From the NCBI GenBank assembly GCA_036346275.1, contig CM070725.1, positions 31,930,104 through 31,994,103 of the forward strand: 64,000 nucleotides of DNA, in the 5' to 3' direction. This DNA comes from Otatea glauca. Taxonomy: Eukaryota > Streptophyta > Magnoliopsida > Poales > Poaceae. Below, in pieces: positions 34,322 to 46,776 of the stretch. The position numbers and the translations under genes were made by a program. A model generated the notes under the pieces. It was given only the letters and a program-made list of their open reading frames with translations, was not told where the DNA came from and searched no databases. Within the stretch, counting starts at the first letter, position 1; every line of letters begins with the position of its first letter.

Positions 34322-37149
34322 TGTAACATCCCAAAATTTGAGTTTTGGAATGTTGGAATTAAAAATAAACCATTTGCATTTTCTTGAATTAATTTCAGCT
34401 TAATTTGAATTTTCCTTAAATGAAAGGATTTAATTTGACTAAACTATTCATCAAACTTAAGAATTTCAGTTTTAGTTGGGTTCCTTGTGATCCAAAGAAT
34501 TTTTCTGTATTTTTGGGATTTTTCGAATTTATTTGACATTTATTTGAATTTAATTGGTTTTATTGGATTTGAATTATTTAAAATCGGAAAATGTTTTTAA
34601 TTTTCAAAACGCCTCGGCCGAAATTCCTCCGCCGCTCGCTTTCCCTGCTGCCCGTTTCCTCTGCGTCGCCTCGGCCCGGCCCTCGCCCGGGGGCTCGCTC
34701 GCCTCGCCATCCGGTGGCCCACTGCCCAAATACGCGTGTTCTAACTCCTAGCTGCCTGCGTCGAAACCGCGTCGCCGCCGCTCTTGAGTCCGTGTCGGAC
34801 ACGGCCGCCGAGGCCCTATTTAAGCCGCCAGACGCTTCGAGGATCGCCTCGCGCGCCTTTGCCACACCTCTCGCCGCTTTATTTGCCGCCGTCGCGCCTG
34901 CGACTCGCCGAGTCCCGCCTCATCCAAGCCTTCGCCGCTTTTCTTCGTCGCCGGTGTTGCGTTCGCCGCCCTCGCTTGCATCTCCGAAGTTGCCGCGTCT
35001 CTCCCGGTTCGCCTTGCCCCGCGCCCGATCCGGCTCTCCTCGCCGCTGCCTCGTTTTCTTCCCGTCTCCAGAAACTCTCGCCGTTCTTCTTCCCAACCTC
35101 GCCATCCGACGCTCAGGTGTGCGTCTCGGATGCGACCACGTCTCTGTCGGCCGAGCTCTTGCCCCCGCCGTCCGACGCCCGACGACGACCGGATCGTGCG
35201 CGTCACCTCCGCCCGCGCCACTCTCTGCTGTCGGATCTTGCGTCGCGTCGGATGCGCGCGCCGCGTGGCCGCTGCGTCATCTGGCTGCGTCGGCCGAGCG
35301 GCTAACGGCCACGACGCACGGTGTGCCGGCGACGGTGAACCCCAGCGCGCCGTGGACCGAAGTTCACCGTGAACCGGTGACGCGGCGTATGCGCAATAAA
35401 TTCCTTTTTCAAGTACAAAAATAAATCCAGAAAATTCCGATTTTCGATTTTCTGTATTTTCTCTGAATTTAATCTTTCGAGGCCCGCTTCGCTCATATGA
35501 ACTCCGATTGAGGCGATTCAAGTTTCTAAAATTTTCTAAAATCAAGATCTATCTTCCAGAGCCATTTATTTTCAGTTTTGAGCTTGTTTGAGTCTCTGTT
35601 TTGTATTTATTTGGTTTCATCGCTTTCTTTTCCGGTAGACGCTAATTCGAGGAGCAAACGAAGACTTCAAGACCAAGATTCAAAGACTAGATCAGCAAGG
35701 CAAGTCGTAACCTTTGATCATATTGATCCTATGTTTGCAAAGTAATTTATTTTATACACTTGCATGCTATTTACGTATCAATATTTATTTAATGGGAGTA
35801 GATGTATGCCTAGTTGACATTATGCCACCTTGATTCGTTGTATGCCATGTATCCATTGTTAAACCTAGGTTGGGACATTACTAGTTGGACATAATCATAA
35901 TACCAACATTGGGTTATCGTTGCTATGCTTAGACATGCTTACATATACGTTGGGATTCATGTCACATGTTGAATAATGTTAATCTTGACTTAATGAGATA
36001 TTGAATCGTGGCCGTTAGCCTTTGTTGTAAATTTGTTGTACCATGGCGGGTTTGCCATTGGTCTTGGTTGAACAATTGTTTTCCTCGGGCAAGTGATCGT
36101 GAAGTAAAGGGGTGCTTTCTAGCACATTGGGATGTGGATGTCTTGCTCGAGACAATTTAAGGACTTAATCTTGTGCGCCATTGAACTCGGGCCTAACTGC
36201 ACTACCACATGTCCGGAATGGGACAGACCTAGGCGATTAATTTGTAAGGTCTAGCCTTGAGTATCGCCAGTTGGTGGTGTGGGTTCCGGATGGACGGGTA
36301 GATTCGCAAGGCGCAAGAGGGGCCCTAAAGGGCGAAACCTTAGCGGCGCATCGAAGTTTAGACAAATGCATTGTAAAGGCTTTGTCATGATATCTCTGCG
36401 ACACACCAAAAGCGGTGTGTTATTATCGATTGCGCAAAGAGATGTTCATGTCTTGTGGGTAAAGTTGTACAACCTCCGCAGAGTGTAAAACTATTCGAAT
36501 AGCGCGTCATGGTCATGGACAAAGCCCGGAATTTCACACGGGGTATAAAGTGTTTCATAAAATGTGGAATGTGGAATTGTTGGGATGTGAACGGGAGTTC
36601 ATCGTTGTTTTGTTGTCTATCATTGATCTATCGCTTATTTATTTATGTTTTCATAAATATGCTTTCAATCTATTTATTGTATTTCCATTCAAGTTATTGC
36701 TTTACGCAAAATAAACTATATAGCCATCCTTGTCAAGCCGTGCATAAATATATTGCATCAATTCCTACGACTTGTCGAGTACCTTTGTACTCACGGCTTT
36801 ATGCCCTTGTTGATCGATTCTGTGAAGGAGATAATGAATCTCATGAAGAGGAATTCTATGAAGACTACGTGGATTAGGAAGGCGTTCTCGCACGATTGCC
36901 TGTGGCAAGTCGAATGGTTCAAGTTATCTTTTCCGCTGCAATAGTATTTGTTTCTTAAGCCCTTAAGGCGTAATGGTGTAAACATTGACCATAAGGTCGT
37001 TTTCTTTATTCAATAATAAATTGCTTCTTCTTAGTTAATTCATTATATGGAATGGTATTTCATCTATGTTCCACTGTGTGCACTAGCGTGATCCTGGACT
37101 AGTGCAATATACACAGAGGGTTTCGGATTTGTAAATCCGGGTCCCGACA
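34322..37149 (+). mobile_element. Solo LTR of a long-LTR Ty3/gypsy element
   Basis: A 2,828-bp LTR starts TGTAACATCCCAAAATT, ends GGGTCCCGACA, and is flanked by perfect 5-bp duplications TCTCA (34,317-34,321 and 37,150-37,154). No internal region is present, so it arose by recombination between two LTRs. It contains a GC-rich island (34,600-35,400) with long but low-complexity frames on both strands. It also has landmark segments shared with the LTRs at 49,739 and 53,399 (TACTTTGTACTCACGGC-like box near 36,780; TCTTGTGGGTAAAGTTGTACA near 36,450). The LTR length and TGTAACATCC start fit the Del/Tekay-type (RIRE3/RIRE8-like) group; that placement is inferred. Confidence 0.93.
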
Positions 37150-37154
37150 TCTCA

Positions 37155-37948
37155 ATATATAGTAGTATGATCAAATATGACATATAGTTTAGTAGATCAT
37201 ATTATCAATTTTATTGGTTTGACTGGTATTACTTGGTATCAAATTAAGCCGGTATGATCGTTATTAACTGGTATCGTAGTCGGTATGGTTGGTATTGATC
37301 CGGTCTAACTGGTATTGACCGATACGACACATAAAGCTACTTTGAATCAGTTTAGAAACTAAAATGATTATACCAACCACTGAATTGATAGCTATGGTTT
37401 TAAACGGTCAAGTTCAACTACCATATTTCTTCCAGCGAGACAAGCTATGCCAAAATAGCATTCTTACACAGACTATCATCAGCCAGTTCCGAATCCCGAC
37501 CGATGTAAAGTCTCTCTCCACACTCATGCTGGCCGTTTCAAAGAAATTTAGTAGAATTTTTACAGCACATAGTGATTTCCATGATATTTATGTGTAACTC
37601 TAGCATTCTAAACGGGCCTTGATGCATATCGTAGAGCAAAGAAAAGCAAGAACTGTATTTTTCTGGAAGAAAAACAAAGGAAAAAAGAACGTTCATATGC
37701 ACTGTGTACATGTATGGTTTTGTAGACAATGTACAACTTCCTCTAATCTCCGTATTCTACCACAAGGTAAGATCAGCAGGATGCGTGAAACTGGTCAACT
37801 AATCTCGGCTCTTCGCGCATGCATGTTCTTCGATCCCGAGAAGACAAAAGATCATCCTAGCGATACAAATAATTAAGAGCATAGCTTCAATGTTTTCCCT
37901 TTTAATATAAGTTGTATAAATCTTAAAGCAAACAAAAAGATAATTAGG
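37155..37948. other. Unassigned sequence
   Basis: Between 37,200 and 37,330 the phrase GGTATTGATCCGG and variants such as TGGTATCGTAGTCGGTATG recur, so it is a degenerate simple repeat. No gene is recognised. Confidence 0.35.
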
Positions 37949-38736
37949 TGTTAGCGCCAAAAATATGACGAAAAATTTGATCGGCTCAAACACACGCAAA
38001 CACCAAGTCTAAAAGGTTCGAGGCAAGCTAGCCTATTTGATCTTGCAATCAGCAAGAAAATTATAATCTAAACGGCTATAATAGCTGATTAGGTTTTTCA
38101 ATGATAATATGACCTAAACAGCTATTTAGCAAATTAAATCACACGTAAAGATAAGTCTAAACAACTTGTTAAAGCAAATTAAATGGTTTTGATAAAGGTA
38201 TATTTTTTCGAAAAAGGCGACGCGCAACAAGATCGGAGAAAAGCAAACCTCGATAGATTGTTGTAATCGAAGATGATCAATAATCGGCGATGCGCAACTT
38301 TATTGATTAAAACAAATTACAGAGTCTAAATTAAAAGTGCTATTCTAGTCAACACAAAGTGAATGAAAATAGATGCGAGTTATTTGATTGATTGATGTAT
38401 TTTTTCTTCGGCTCGCCTATGTCCTCTTTTATAGTGTACCGGCTAATCGTATCTTTCTCTGATCTATGACAAACCACGAACCATGTTGGCCTTTATTTCT
38501 TGTAGGCAATTCTATCTTTGAATCAATATCGGCTAAAATTCCAACTTTAACTTGACTTTAATTTCCTTTTTGAACCGATATCGATCAAATATATACAATT
38601 TCATCGTTAGCCTGACAAATTAGTTTTACCTAGCCGAATTCTTCATCCGTAGCCTGACAAATTGGTTTCACCTTGCCAAATTCTTCATCCTTAGCCTAAC
38701 AAATTGGTTTCATCTAGCCAAATTCTGGTGCTAACA
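37949..38736 (-). mobile_element. Solo LTR related to the Tat element
   Basis: Read on the minus strand it starts TGTTAGCACCAGAATTTGG and ends GGCGCTAACA, 788 bp. It shares the R/U5 block of the Tat LTRs: an AATAAA followed by GTTGCGCATCGCCG and, about 60 bp later, GTTGCGCGTCGCC. The flanking five bases (TTAGG on the left, GTAAG on the right) do not match, so the copy may derive from recombination between different elements or has diverged. Confidence 0.75.
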
Positions 38737-40266
38737 GTAAGTAATCAACATCTATATTTTATTTATACTTTAATATTTATATAACTATTAACAAAAAAAA
38801 AGCACGAAAACACCTCTCAATAAATAATCGGCGCATGCATATAGGCAGGCGATGAGATCATGAGAATGAGATGTACGGCGGCGATAACTTAGCTGGATCG
38901 CTGAGCCGAGTAGAGTGATCAACGATGATCACCAAGCTTTGTCATGCTGTAACTTGACTTGTACGAGTGACAGTGACCGTTCGATCGAGCGAATGATCGG
39001 TCCAAATCTTTCAACTGTATGTTGATACAATATCTACTATAGTGGAAAAATATCTGTGATGTTGCTTAAGTATTTTTAGAAGATCTCGTGATCTGACGGT
39101 ACACACGCGACTGCTTAAGCAGTCTGCACTCGATCTCTCTCCGGGTGATAGTGAACTATGCCGTTGCGCATGGATTAATTTCAGCTGCTAATCATCCTCG
39201 TCATCCTGTGGTTGTCAGCCTTACGAATCGTGACTGCAGCATATACACGTGGTCGCACGAACACATCGATGGGAGACCAGACTTCACGGTGGCTAGCTCC
39301 GGGTCAGCAATCCAGGAAGCAAGCTACAGTTTGGAGACTGGGCGTTGGCAAGACAAAGTGCCCGGTGCTTTTGCCAGAAGATGCGTGATATGGTCGGGGT
39401 GATCTTTGCCGGATTGGGAGCAAAAGAGAGAGGCGAAGGATTCGAGATCCTATAGGGATAGTCACCATTTCCCCTTCGAGGCCTAGGTATCGCTTTACCA
39501 GCATTTGCTTTCTCACTTTGCAAACCAGCAGCTCGCTAGTCTAGCATGAAACAGTGAGTTATTCGCCTAAACATCACGTAACTTAGAAATTTCAATGAAA
39601 TTCTGCAGGAAATTCAACGGAAACAGTTCGATGCTCATAGGAATTGGGAAATTTTCCCGCGTTCAAACAGCTCTACGCAAACTTCTCAAAATTTCAGTGC
39701 ATGTTTACAACTAGGAATTCCATATGAATTTTGGAGAAATTTCATAGGAAACAGTTTAATTTCAGTAGGATTCTGAGAAGAGATCCAGTGTCGTTCCAAA
39801 TGGGGCTTTGTCCTACGAATTCTTTCCCACTCAGGGTTGAGACTAACCGACCCTTCCTATTTCCTGTTCCAAAAAATGAAGCATCATAGTAGAAGACACA
39901 TTCTCTTCGCGTGTAATTTTGTTGTCCCAGAACCTATACTGGTCAAACATTTTTAGGATTAATCATCGATGTAAAGAAGAACTAATTAAATCTTGTACTG
40001 GTATTACTAGATTAATCATGAATATCTTTTTATAGTATATAATTTTGTGATCTGTACCTATATATTATGATAGAAAGAAGCGGTTAAATCACTTGCCATA
40101 TTAATGTTGAAAACGATTGTGTTTTTGATCTGAGGACTATTTAGCACTACGAACCTTTTTCCAACTCCCGATTGCTGCACGTAAATTCCCATCATACTAG
40201 AATGAATCCATGCATGCTAGAAATAAAAAGTAATCGAACCGTATTGTTTGCATTGCATGAAAGATA
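38737..40266. other. Unassigned sequence
   Basis: An 85-codon frame at 39,145-39,402 has no recognisable domain. At 39,560-39,880 repeated opposed segments such as GGAAATTCAACGGAAACAG and GAAATTTCATAGGAAACAG suggest a decayed MITE, but the termini could not be paired. Confidence 0.35.
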
Positions 40267-40519
40267 CTCTGTCCGTCTAAATTTGTAAGACGTATTTCTT
40301 TCTAGTACAGATCAAGAAGTAATGAAAATAACTAGATTGTTCATAATTATTATCACTAAACACTATATTCGATGTATGCATATAAAGAGTATAAAGTAAA
40401 GATGGATGTTTATTAGGGATACAGAGGGAACATTAAATTAATTTTGTATTAGAATATAAAATACGTTCTATATTTATAGACAAGATTATTTAAAAAAATA
40501 CAAATTTAGACAGAGGGAG
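40267..40519. mobile_element. Stowaway-type MITE
   Basis: A 253-bp element begins CTCTGTCCGTCTAAATTTGTA and ends TACAAATTTAGACAGAGGGAG, with flanking TA duplications (40,265-40,266 and 40,520-40,521). It is a different subfamily from the MITE at 33,893. Confidence 0.9.
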
Positions 40520-40599
40520 TAGTAGACCGGGACAACAACAAAAAAAAGTTGCAAAATTAAGAGCAAGAAAAGTAGCATATAGAGGATAGGATAGGGCCC

Positions 40600-41518
40600 T
40601 TCTACCTCAAATCAGACATGAACATGACAGATTCCATCCTGTTTCCTTGCATATAAGAGCCCAACCATGGACATCGAACTTTTTTAAATAATATATTTTT
40701 TTATTCAAATTGCAAAAATATACCATGATCTTAAAAAATTACAAAAATATACCTCTGTCGCCCTTTGAACGGGCGACAGGGGCTATAGAGGCCTCTGTCG
40801 CCCTCTGATTGAGCGATTTTGGCACTTGTCGCCTTTTGAATAGGCGACATGTCCCCTCTCTAGTTTCTGAAAAAATCACAACTTTTCATATGATCTCGGA
40901 TGGAGATGAACTTTATATGAAAATTGTAGCTCTCGACGAGATCTACCACTTTGGTATATAATTTTTTTTCATTTGAATCCATTGGGACTACAAAAAACGA
41001 GATAGAAGTTTCAGATCTAGCTTAGATCTGATTTTTAGATCTGAACTTTTCATCCCATTTTTGGCCATCTAAATTGATTCAAATGAAAAAAAATTATACA
41101 AAAGTTGTAGATCTCGTCGAGAGCTAAAATTTTCATATAACGTTCATCTCCATCCGACATTATATGAAAAAGTTATGATTTTCTTTAGAAACTGGCTACA
41201 AAAAAGGGGACATGTCGCTCATTCAGAGAGCGACAAGTGCCAAAATCGCCCATTTAGAGAGCGACAGAGGCCTCTGTTGCCCCTGTCGCCAGTTCAAAGG
41301 GCGACAGAGGCATATTTTTGTAATTTTTTTAGACTGTGATATATTTTTGCAATTTAAATAAAAAAATATATTATTTTTAAAAAAAATCCATGGACATCAC
41401 CCTTTTGATGATGACCAATTATATAAGCACTTGTTGCGGCTGTCCTGAGAATGCCCTTCTTTTCGTAACAAAACATCGCCTGGCTGGATGAGTTCGTCGA
41501 AGATTTCTTTGTCTGAAA
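40600..41518 (-). pseudogene. Possible gene fragment split by the foldback element
   Basis: On the minus strand, after a pyrimidine-rich acceptor-like TCTGTTTCAG near 41,519, a frame reads TKKSSTNSSSQAMFCYEKKG and continues through AYIIGHHQKGDVHGW. If the 712-bp foldback and one copy of its target duplication are removed, the frame stays open across the junction to about 40,600. I do not recognise the protein. The open frame could be chance, since it is only about 65 codons. Confidence 0.3.
40676..41387. mobile_element. Foldback element with 11-bp target duplication (Mutator-like MITE)
   Basis: A 712-bp near-complete palindrome whose arms meet near 41,040. Each arm carries CTCTGTCGCCCT and GGCGACAT-type segments and a GATCTCGTCGAGAG-like block in opposite orientation. 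Both outer ends are AT-rich (TTTAAATAATATATTTTTTTA on the left and its inverse on the right). CCATGGACATC occurs immediately outside on both sides (40,665-40,675 and 41,388-41,398). A 9-11 bp duplication is characteristic of Mutator-superfamily elements. It has no coding capacity. Confidence 0.85.
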
Positions 41519-42600
41519 CAGACAGACATGACTTGACGTAAAGAAGAGAACTTTTTACACATTGGAGCATGTAAGGTAGCATTTGGGCAGGAAGGAACAG
41601 GATGAGATCAGGTAACATAAGCCTCCTACAAAACGAAGGAAAAAGGAATTTACAATTTTTAAACACATCTTGTAAAGTCGACACACAATTTGGTGCCATC
41701 ACCATTTGTTATTGATGCGCTGTGCATCCTCTTTGTGAAAAGTGGATGACAAACTGTTTAAAAAACACCAAAAGGATGTATACGTGCAGTATACGCACTT
41801 CTGCAAAATTTTAGGTTACAAGTGTGAACTTAACGGGGAAATAGTTCAATTTTCGCACAGAAAAAAATTCTTACATTTCAAACATGTCATAGTAAGAGAG
41901 ATGATTTGCGCTTGCTATTCTGCTACTAGGGCTGAGGAGCCAAATTGAAGGTACTTGGCAGACCTTATTGGTGGTCCTATTGCATCGAAATCCCTACAGA
42001 ATCTTTTTTTTTTCCTTGCGACGGGAGAACTTTGTTGATCTGCTTTCGTGATTTTCTTTTTTAAAGTTGTATAAATAAATTATGAATAAAGAGTAGATAG
42101 TGATTACTTACCCATTCACCTGTTTCAAGATTTATACTAATTGTATTGAGAGAAAAGTATAGATACACTCATAATTCCTCTTGGATGAGTTGAACATGCA
42201 GTAAAACCGCTAGGATTCTCTAGCGTGTAGCTAAGGATTACAATCTCAACGCTATCAATGGCTTTGCACCCCGGGCTTGCTTTAAAAGATGAAAGAAGGC
42301 AAAATTAGTTCTATGTCACTAAAAAAGATAGCAATTTAAAAAATGCCACTCCAAAACATGAAATTAGAAATTTGCTAGTCCAAATTTGACTCTTTGGATT
42401 TTTACCATTCATAGACACTTTTGCTTTTGCTCCTCTATTCTTCTCCTGGCCCTTGCTCCTCCCTTCTTCCTTCCGTCCGACCATTGCCTCTGCTTCTCTA
42501 GCGAGCTTCAGCCATGCTCCTTTATATCTTGTCTTCCTCTCACGTCTCCTCTTAGACTTGCTTGCCGACGATCTCCTCTTCCCCATCCCCAGGGATAATC
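41519..42600. other. Unassigned sequence
   Basis: Frames on either strand are short and unrecognised. Around 42,300-42,420 the sequence resembles a short tandemly decayed MITE end (AAATGCCACTCC), without a pair. Confidence 0.3.
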
Positions 42601-42970
42601 TCAATACAAATATAAAGATGTGCATCATACATCACAATTGGTTCTGTTTTTGCCGTTGGTTTCTTTGTGAACCGACTGTGATTGTGCTGTTACAAGTCAA
42701 AGCCTGTAGCTCTTCCTCACTCCTTTATTTATCACTCTTCCTCACTCAGGCTGCTGCTCCCTCCAACGACGCTACCCCTGCCCCACACCACCGCCCCTGC
42801 CCCTTATCCCCTCGCAGGCCCTCATACTCGGCGGCGTCGGCGCTCCCCAATCCTCTCCCGAGTCCCGATCTCCCCCAAAACCCAACTCCCAAATCCCTCC
42901 AGCCGCCCTACCCCTGCCGCCTCCCAATCACTTATCAATGTCGGGAGAAATCTGATGTGAATTGTGATGT
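42600..42970 (+). mobile_element. CACTA-like fragment with CT-rich leader
   Basis: A subterminal-type motif pair (CATCACAATTGGTTCTG and GTGAACCGACTGTGATTG) is followed by a CT-rich, GC-rich island. This is the same arrangement as 28,020-28,460 in the intact CACTA element. It probably belongs to the second CACTA relic whose TnpA-like gene is at 45.8-49.4 kb. Element ends were not found. Confidence 0.45.
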
Positions 42971-43913
42971 ATAGTGTTTCGAACTAATTCACGGAAGAAA
43001 TATGATATGATGTATGGAAATCTGAAAGCATAGCGCTTTTATTTTGGGTAAATTTGACCTACGGAATGGGAGCATATCACAATTCCCATTTTGTACACAT
43101 CAGGCGTTTTTGTTTGGTTGCTTGCCATGCTTTTTGGCAGAAACATTTGACCTTTTTTTTTGCTGCAAATTAGTAAATTGGAGGTACAAAACAAAGCTAT
43201 GTCTATTCAATAACAATATAAAATTAGTGACTACGGCAATAGAGTATGAAAAACTGGGCATACCAGATCTCAGGGTTCAAGATTGAAAATATTTTAGCCT
43301 TGGAGGTTCAAGATGGTAATGGCTGCAATATAATAAAAAGAATTGAATATGTAATTTCTGTTAGCTAACTGGCAAGTTTCCAATGATATTGTTAGAGTTT
43401 TTGAAATAATAGTTTACTTTTTTCTACAGACATTTTTTGAAGTCGTACTTCATAGTCATCTATACCCCTTTATAATGCACCTAAGCAATTTTTCCTACGT
43501 CCACCCTAAATAATGCACCTCATTAGAGATGGACCAATGTTCGTGCACCCAGCAAAACGTCCCCAGAAACTTGCATTCATCAAAATGAACGTCTCATATC
43601 TTTCCTCAGTTTTACTCACCCACATCCGATGGCCGTTGTTTAATGTGTCTAACTCATTCATTCATGTGGCCCACAACAGGAGAGCCCGCACATATATATT
43701 TCAATTGAACTATATATATGGAATTTATGTTGTAAATCTAAACCCATTTGATAATATTATTTAGCGAAAAATATTATATAAGGAATGTGTGTATGAAATG
43801 CAATTATCGTGTGCTAAATATAAGGAATAAGTTCATTTTAGTACTTATTCCTAAATACACTATGGAAAGTAACATATATTCTGATAATAATTAGCCTCAA
43901 TCAGGACGCACAA
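42971..43913. other. Unassigned AT-rich sequence
   Basis: Nothing recognisable: no domain-bearing frame, no paired termini. Confidence 0.4.
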
Positions 43914-43998
43914 ATGGTGCTATACGTTAGCATTCATATTTGGATGACAATTAGGGAAGCCATTATTGGTCCAGCTTTCCAGGATGACATACTGCTGC

Positions 43999-44350
43999 CC
44001 GCGCAGCGTTCGACCCGCCCGGCGCCGATTACACCAGGAGCTTGCGCCGCGCGATTGGCCTGTCAGAGATGGACGCGTACCTTCGCGCAGAGCGGGAGGC
44101 GGCGGAGGCTGTCGACGCCGCGCTCGCGGAGGCGATGCTGACGAGCGCGGTACGGGGAGGAGATCAAGGGCAATACCTTCGGGCATACGGATCCTCCTTA
44201 TTTATTTCCTTGTTTGATTCGCTCTCTTTCCAAATATGTAGTACATACAGTTTTGGCAATTCAAGTCTGGTTTCCTTGCATGCAGATCCTCCCTATTTAT
44301 TTCCTTGTTTGATTCGCTCTCCTTTCAAATATGTAGTACGTACAATGTGA
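43999..44350 (+). pseudogene. GC-rich exon-like fragment, unknown protein
   Basis: A GC-rich island of about 190 bp stands out from AT-rich surroundings and encodes a helical, Ala/Glu/Arg-rich peptide (LSEMDAYLRAEREAAEAVDA). At its 3' end the frame runs into a tandem duplication (44,190-44,342) and ends at 44,350. The sharp change in base composition suggests a captured exon or a remnant of a host gene. I do not recognise the family. Confidence 0.35.
44190..44342 (+). repeat. Tandem duplication of about 58 bp
   Basis: ATCCTCCTTATTTATTTCC through TATGTAGTACATAC (44,190-44,247) recurs at 44,285-44,342 with a few changes. The two copies are separated by about 37 bp. Confidence 0.8.
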
Positions 44351-45230
44351 TCACAAGATTATTTATTATTAAGTGTTATATTCATACTTATCTTTTATTT
44401 AATTGATAAGCAGATGTACTGTCGTCGTAGCGTTAGCACTAGCACTATACTAGTTTGCTCTAAGTTGCTTCAACAGGTATGCCATACTTTTGTCAGCTTT
44501 CCTTCTTATCAAGCATCGGTTACTAAGAAACAGTTACCCAATGACAAATTCAGTGGCGTTTGTTTGAGGACAGAGGATCTCATTATTTACACCCTTTCAC
44601 ATTATATTGTTCTTTGGTTCTTTTCACTCCACTACAGCATCTACTAAATTCCTGCCATCTACTTTATCCAAATGAAAAAAATGAATAATATACAAACTGA
44701 AAACCAATACTTTACAAATGAAAAATATATAGAAAATTAGTAATCCAATGAACATATAAAATAAAATTATGTTAGACAGTGTTTCACAACCCCTTAAGAT
44801 ACTAGGCTGTAATTCAATAAAAATATATGGTAGCCGCTAAGGGCAGCAACTCTAGGATTTCTGTCATCATCTTTTGATGCGTGTGTACATACCTGGTGAA
44901 GTAGGAAAAAGTTTAGATCTGTCAGTGTTGAACCAAAGTATTCTTGTTAACTCGGATCTATCATTTAGACTTAGTTGTTTGTTGTTGTTCTGTCAGTCCC
45001 CTTAAGCTCCTTAAATTTGGGAAATAAGCTATACTTTCACTGAATGTTAGTGATGTGTGCTGTTTGTGTGGTGGGTAAATGGGTATGCCCGCGGATATTG
45101 GGAACTCTCGAGCGACGGGTTTAGGTTGCGTAACCTACGTCTCTAGTTTAAGGATGCTTGTTTATAAAAATGCTGAAATGGTATATTTATAAGCAAGCAA
45201 TCTTGAGTTTTCCACGTTTTTTAACAGTTC
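44351..45230. other. Unassigned AT-rich sequence
   Basis: No recognisable gene or element. A 77-codon frame at 44,414-44,647 has no domain. Confidence 0.35.
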
Positions 45231-45339
45231 GAGGATATGTGGTTCAGGCAAGTTCTTAAGCTGTGGTACAACTTCAAAGAAAATTAATTTCAGTGGGAAG
45301 GTACAACAGCTTAGGAACTTGTCCAAACCACATATCCTC
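45231..45339 (+). other. Long hairpin, small-RNA-precursor-like
   Basis: The 39-base arm at 45,231-45,269 (starting GAGGATATGTGGTT) is the inverse of 45,301-45,339 at 34 of 39 positions. Two of the five mismatches become G:U pairs in RNA. The loop is 31 bases and is itself partly closed by CTTC/GAAG. The size and pairing are in the range of a plant MIR precursor or a tiny foldback element. No flanking duplication is obvious. Confidence 0.65.
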
Positions 45340-46776
45340 AAATGGGATTAGGACCTAATATAATTAGAGATTTAGAGTCATCGTTGGTATGTACTAATTT
45401 AGTCAACAGATAGATATTTCTTTAAGATCATTCATTAATTTGTTAATATGTTAATTTACTATAATATGATAGTACAATAATATACTATGAATTATCCATT
45501 AATCTATTAATTTACATGATTCATTGTCAAGTCGACATAATAGCTATTAATTGCTTTCTCTCAGATGAAATATATGGTCATGTCAAATATATGAATTGCT
45601 TTCTCTCATTAAGTTTAGGTTTGATATATATTCGAAATATCATAAAGAGAGAGTATCGACTCATTGCTAGACAGAATAGAAGGTGATGCTAAGGGGCCGA
45701 ATAAGGTGAAAAATGTTGAGGGGTTGAGTAAGGTGAGAAAAGCCCGGGGACCGAATAAAAGGGACATGAGGAGAACGTCGTAGGTTCTCCACTTTGATGC
45801 CATGGGGGTTTGCATGGGTCCTCCCAAGTATAAGGGGTGCTACCGAACTTTTCTCAGCTAATTGGTGAGGGAGAGAGTGCCGATCACGGTTAAGGACTAG
45901 AAGAAGGAAGTCAGCGCCGAGCAAAAGAATTGGCTGTGGGATGAAGTTAAGGAGAAATGGATTATACCAGAGGAAGATGAAAGCAATGAGAGGCGGTACG
46001 CCTTGAAGAGAATAGGTGTGTCTTTGAGGCACTTCAAGGTTATCATGCGTGGTAAGTACGTGCTGAAAGGCCGTACTCCCTTCGAGAGGTATCCATTTAT
46101 GACTCCCGATGTTTGGGAGGAGTTCACAAGAATGAAGAGTATGCCTGAGGCAGAGGAGCTGAGAGAGAAGAACATCGCTATCCAGAGGCATAACACACGC
46201 GCGCACCACCTCAGTTTCGCTGGCTATGAAGGGAAGAAGGCAGAGTGGGCACGACTAGCCGAGAAGTGTGTCCACTCTGGGACGGTGATGCCTTACTCGC
46301 ACATGTGTGAGGAGCGAGAACGCGACTGGGTATTAGTGAGGACGAAAAAACCTCCAACGGTCAGCGATCGGGAAGCCCGACCATAAGGGGCGAGTGTTTG
46401 TCGCAGGTGTGGAGCATATGAAAAGGTCCTTCTTTCAAGACAAGGATGCTGTTAGTGCTAGATCAGGATAATGGGAAGCACGTGTGGAGCGCCTCAAGGA
46501 CACGCTGAGGGAGGAGATGAAGGAAGAGATGAGGGAGGAGATGATGGCATGTAAAGAATGTCTGAGGGCTAAGATAGATCTCTCAGAGTCAGAGTCAGAG
46601 TTAGATGGCCACGCCTCTTATAGAAAGGCCTATGCCTGGCCCTAGTAGCTATGCTTCTAGAAATGATCAGGTCGGTCCCCAACTGAAGGTAATAATTGTT
46701 TCTGATTTAAAGGTACGGGAGTAAGCTAAATAATATTTCAGATCAAGTTGTGCACTTCTTGCAAACGCCTGCCAAG

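Noticed and set aside
34591..35424. A 277-codon plus-strand frame and a 241-codon minus-strand frame in a GC-rich island
   Set aside because: Both are low-complexity Arg/Ser/Pro-rich frames on opposite strands of the leader region of a solo LTR. High GC content alone lowers stop frequency; there is no domain and no conservation with the other LTRs.
39145..39402. An 85-codon frame as a small gene
   Set aside because: There is no domain, no splice context and no neighbouring coding sequence. The length is within chance expectation.
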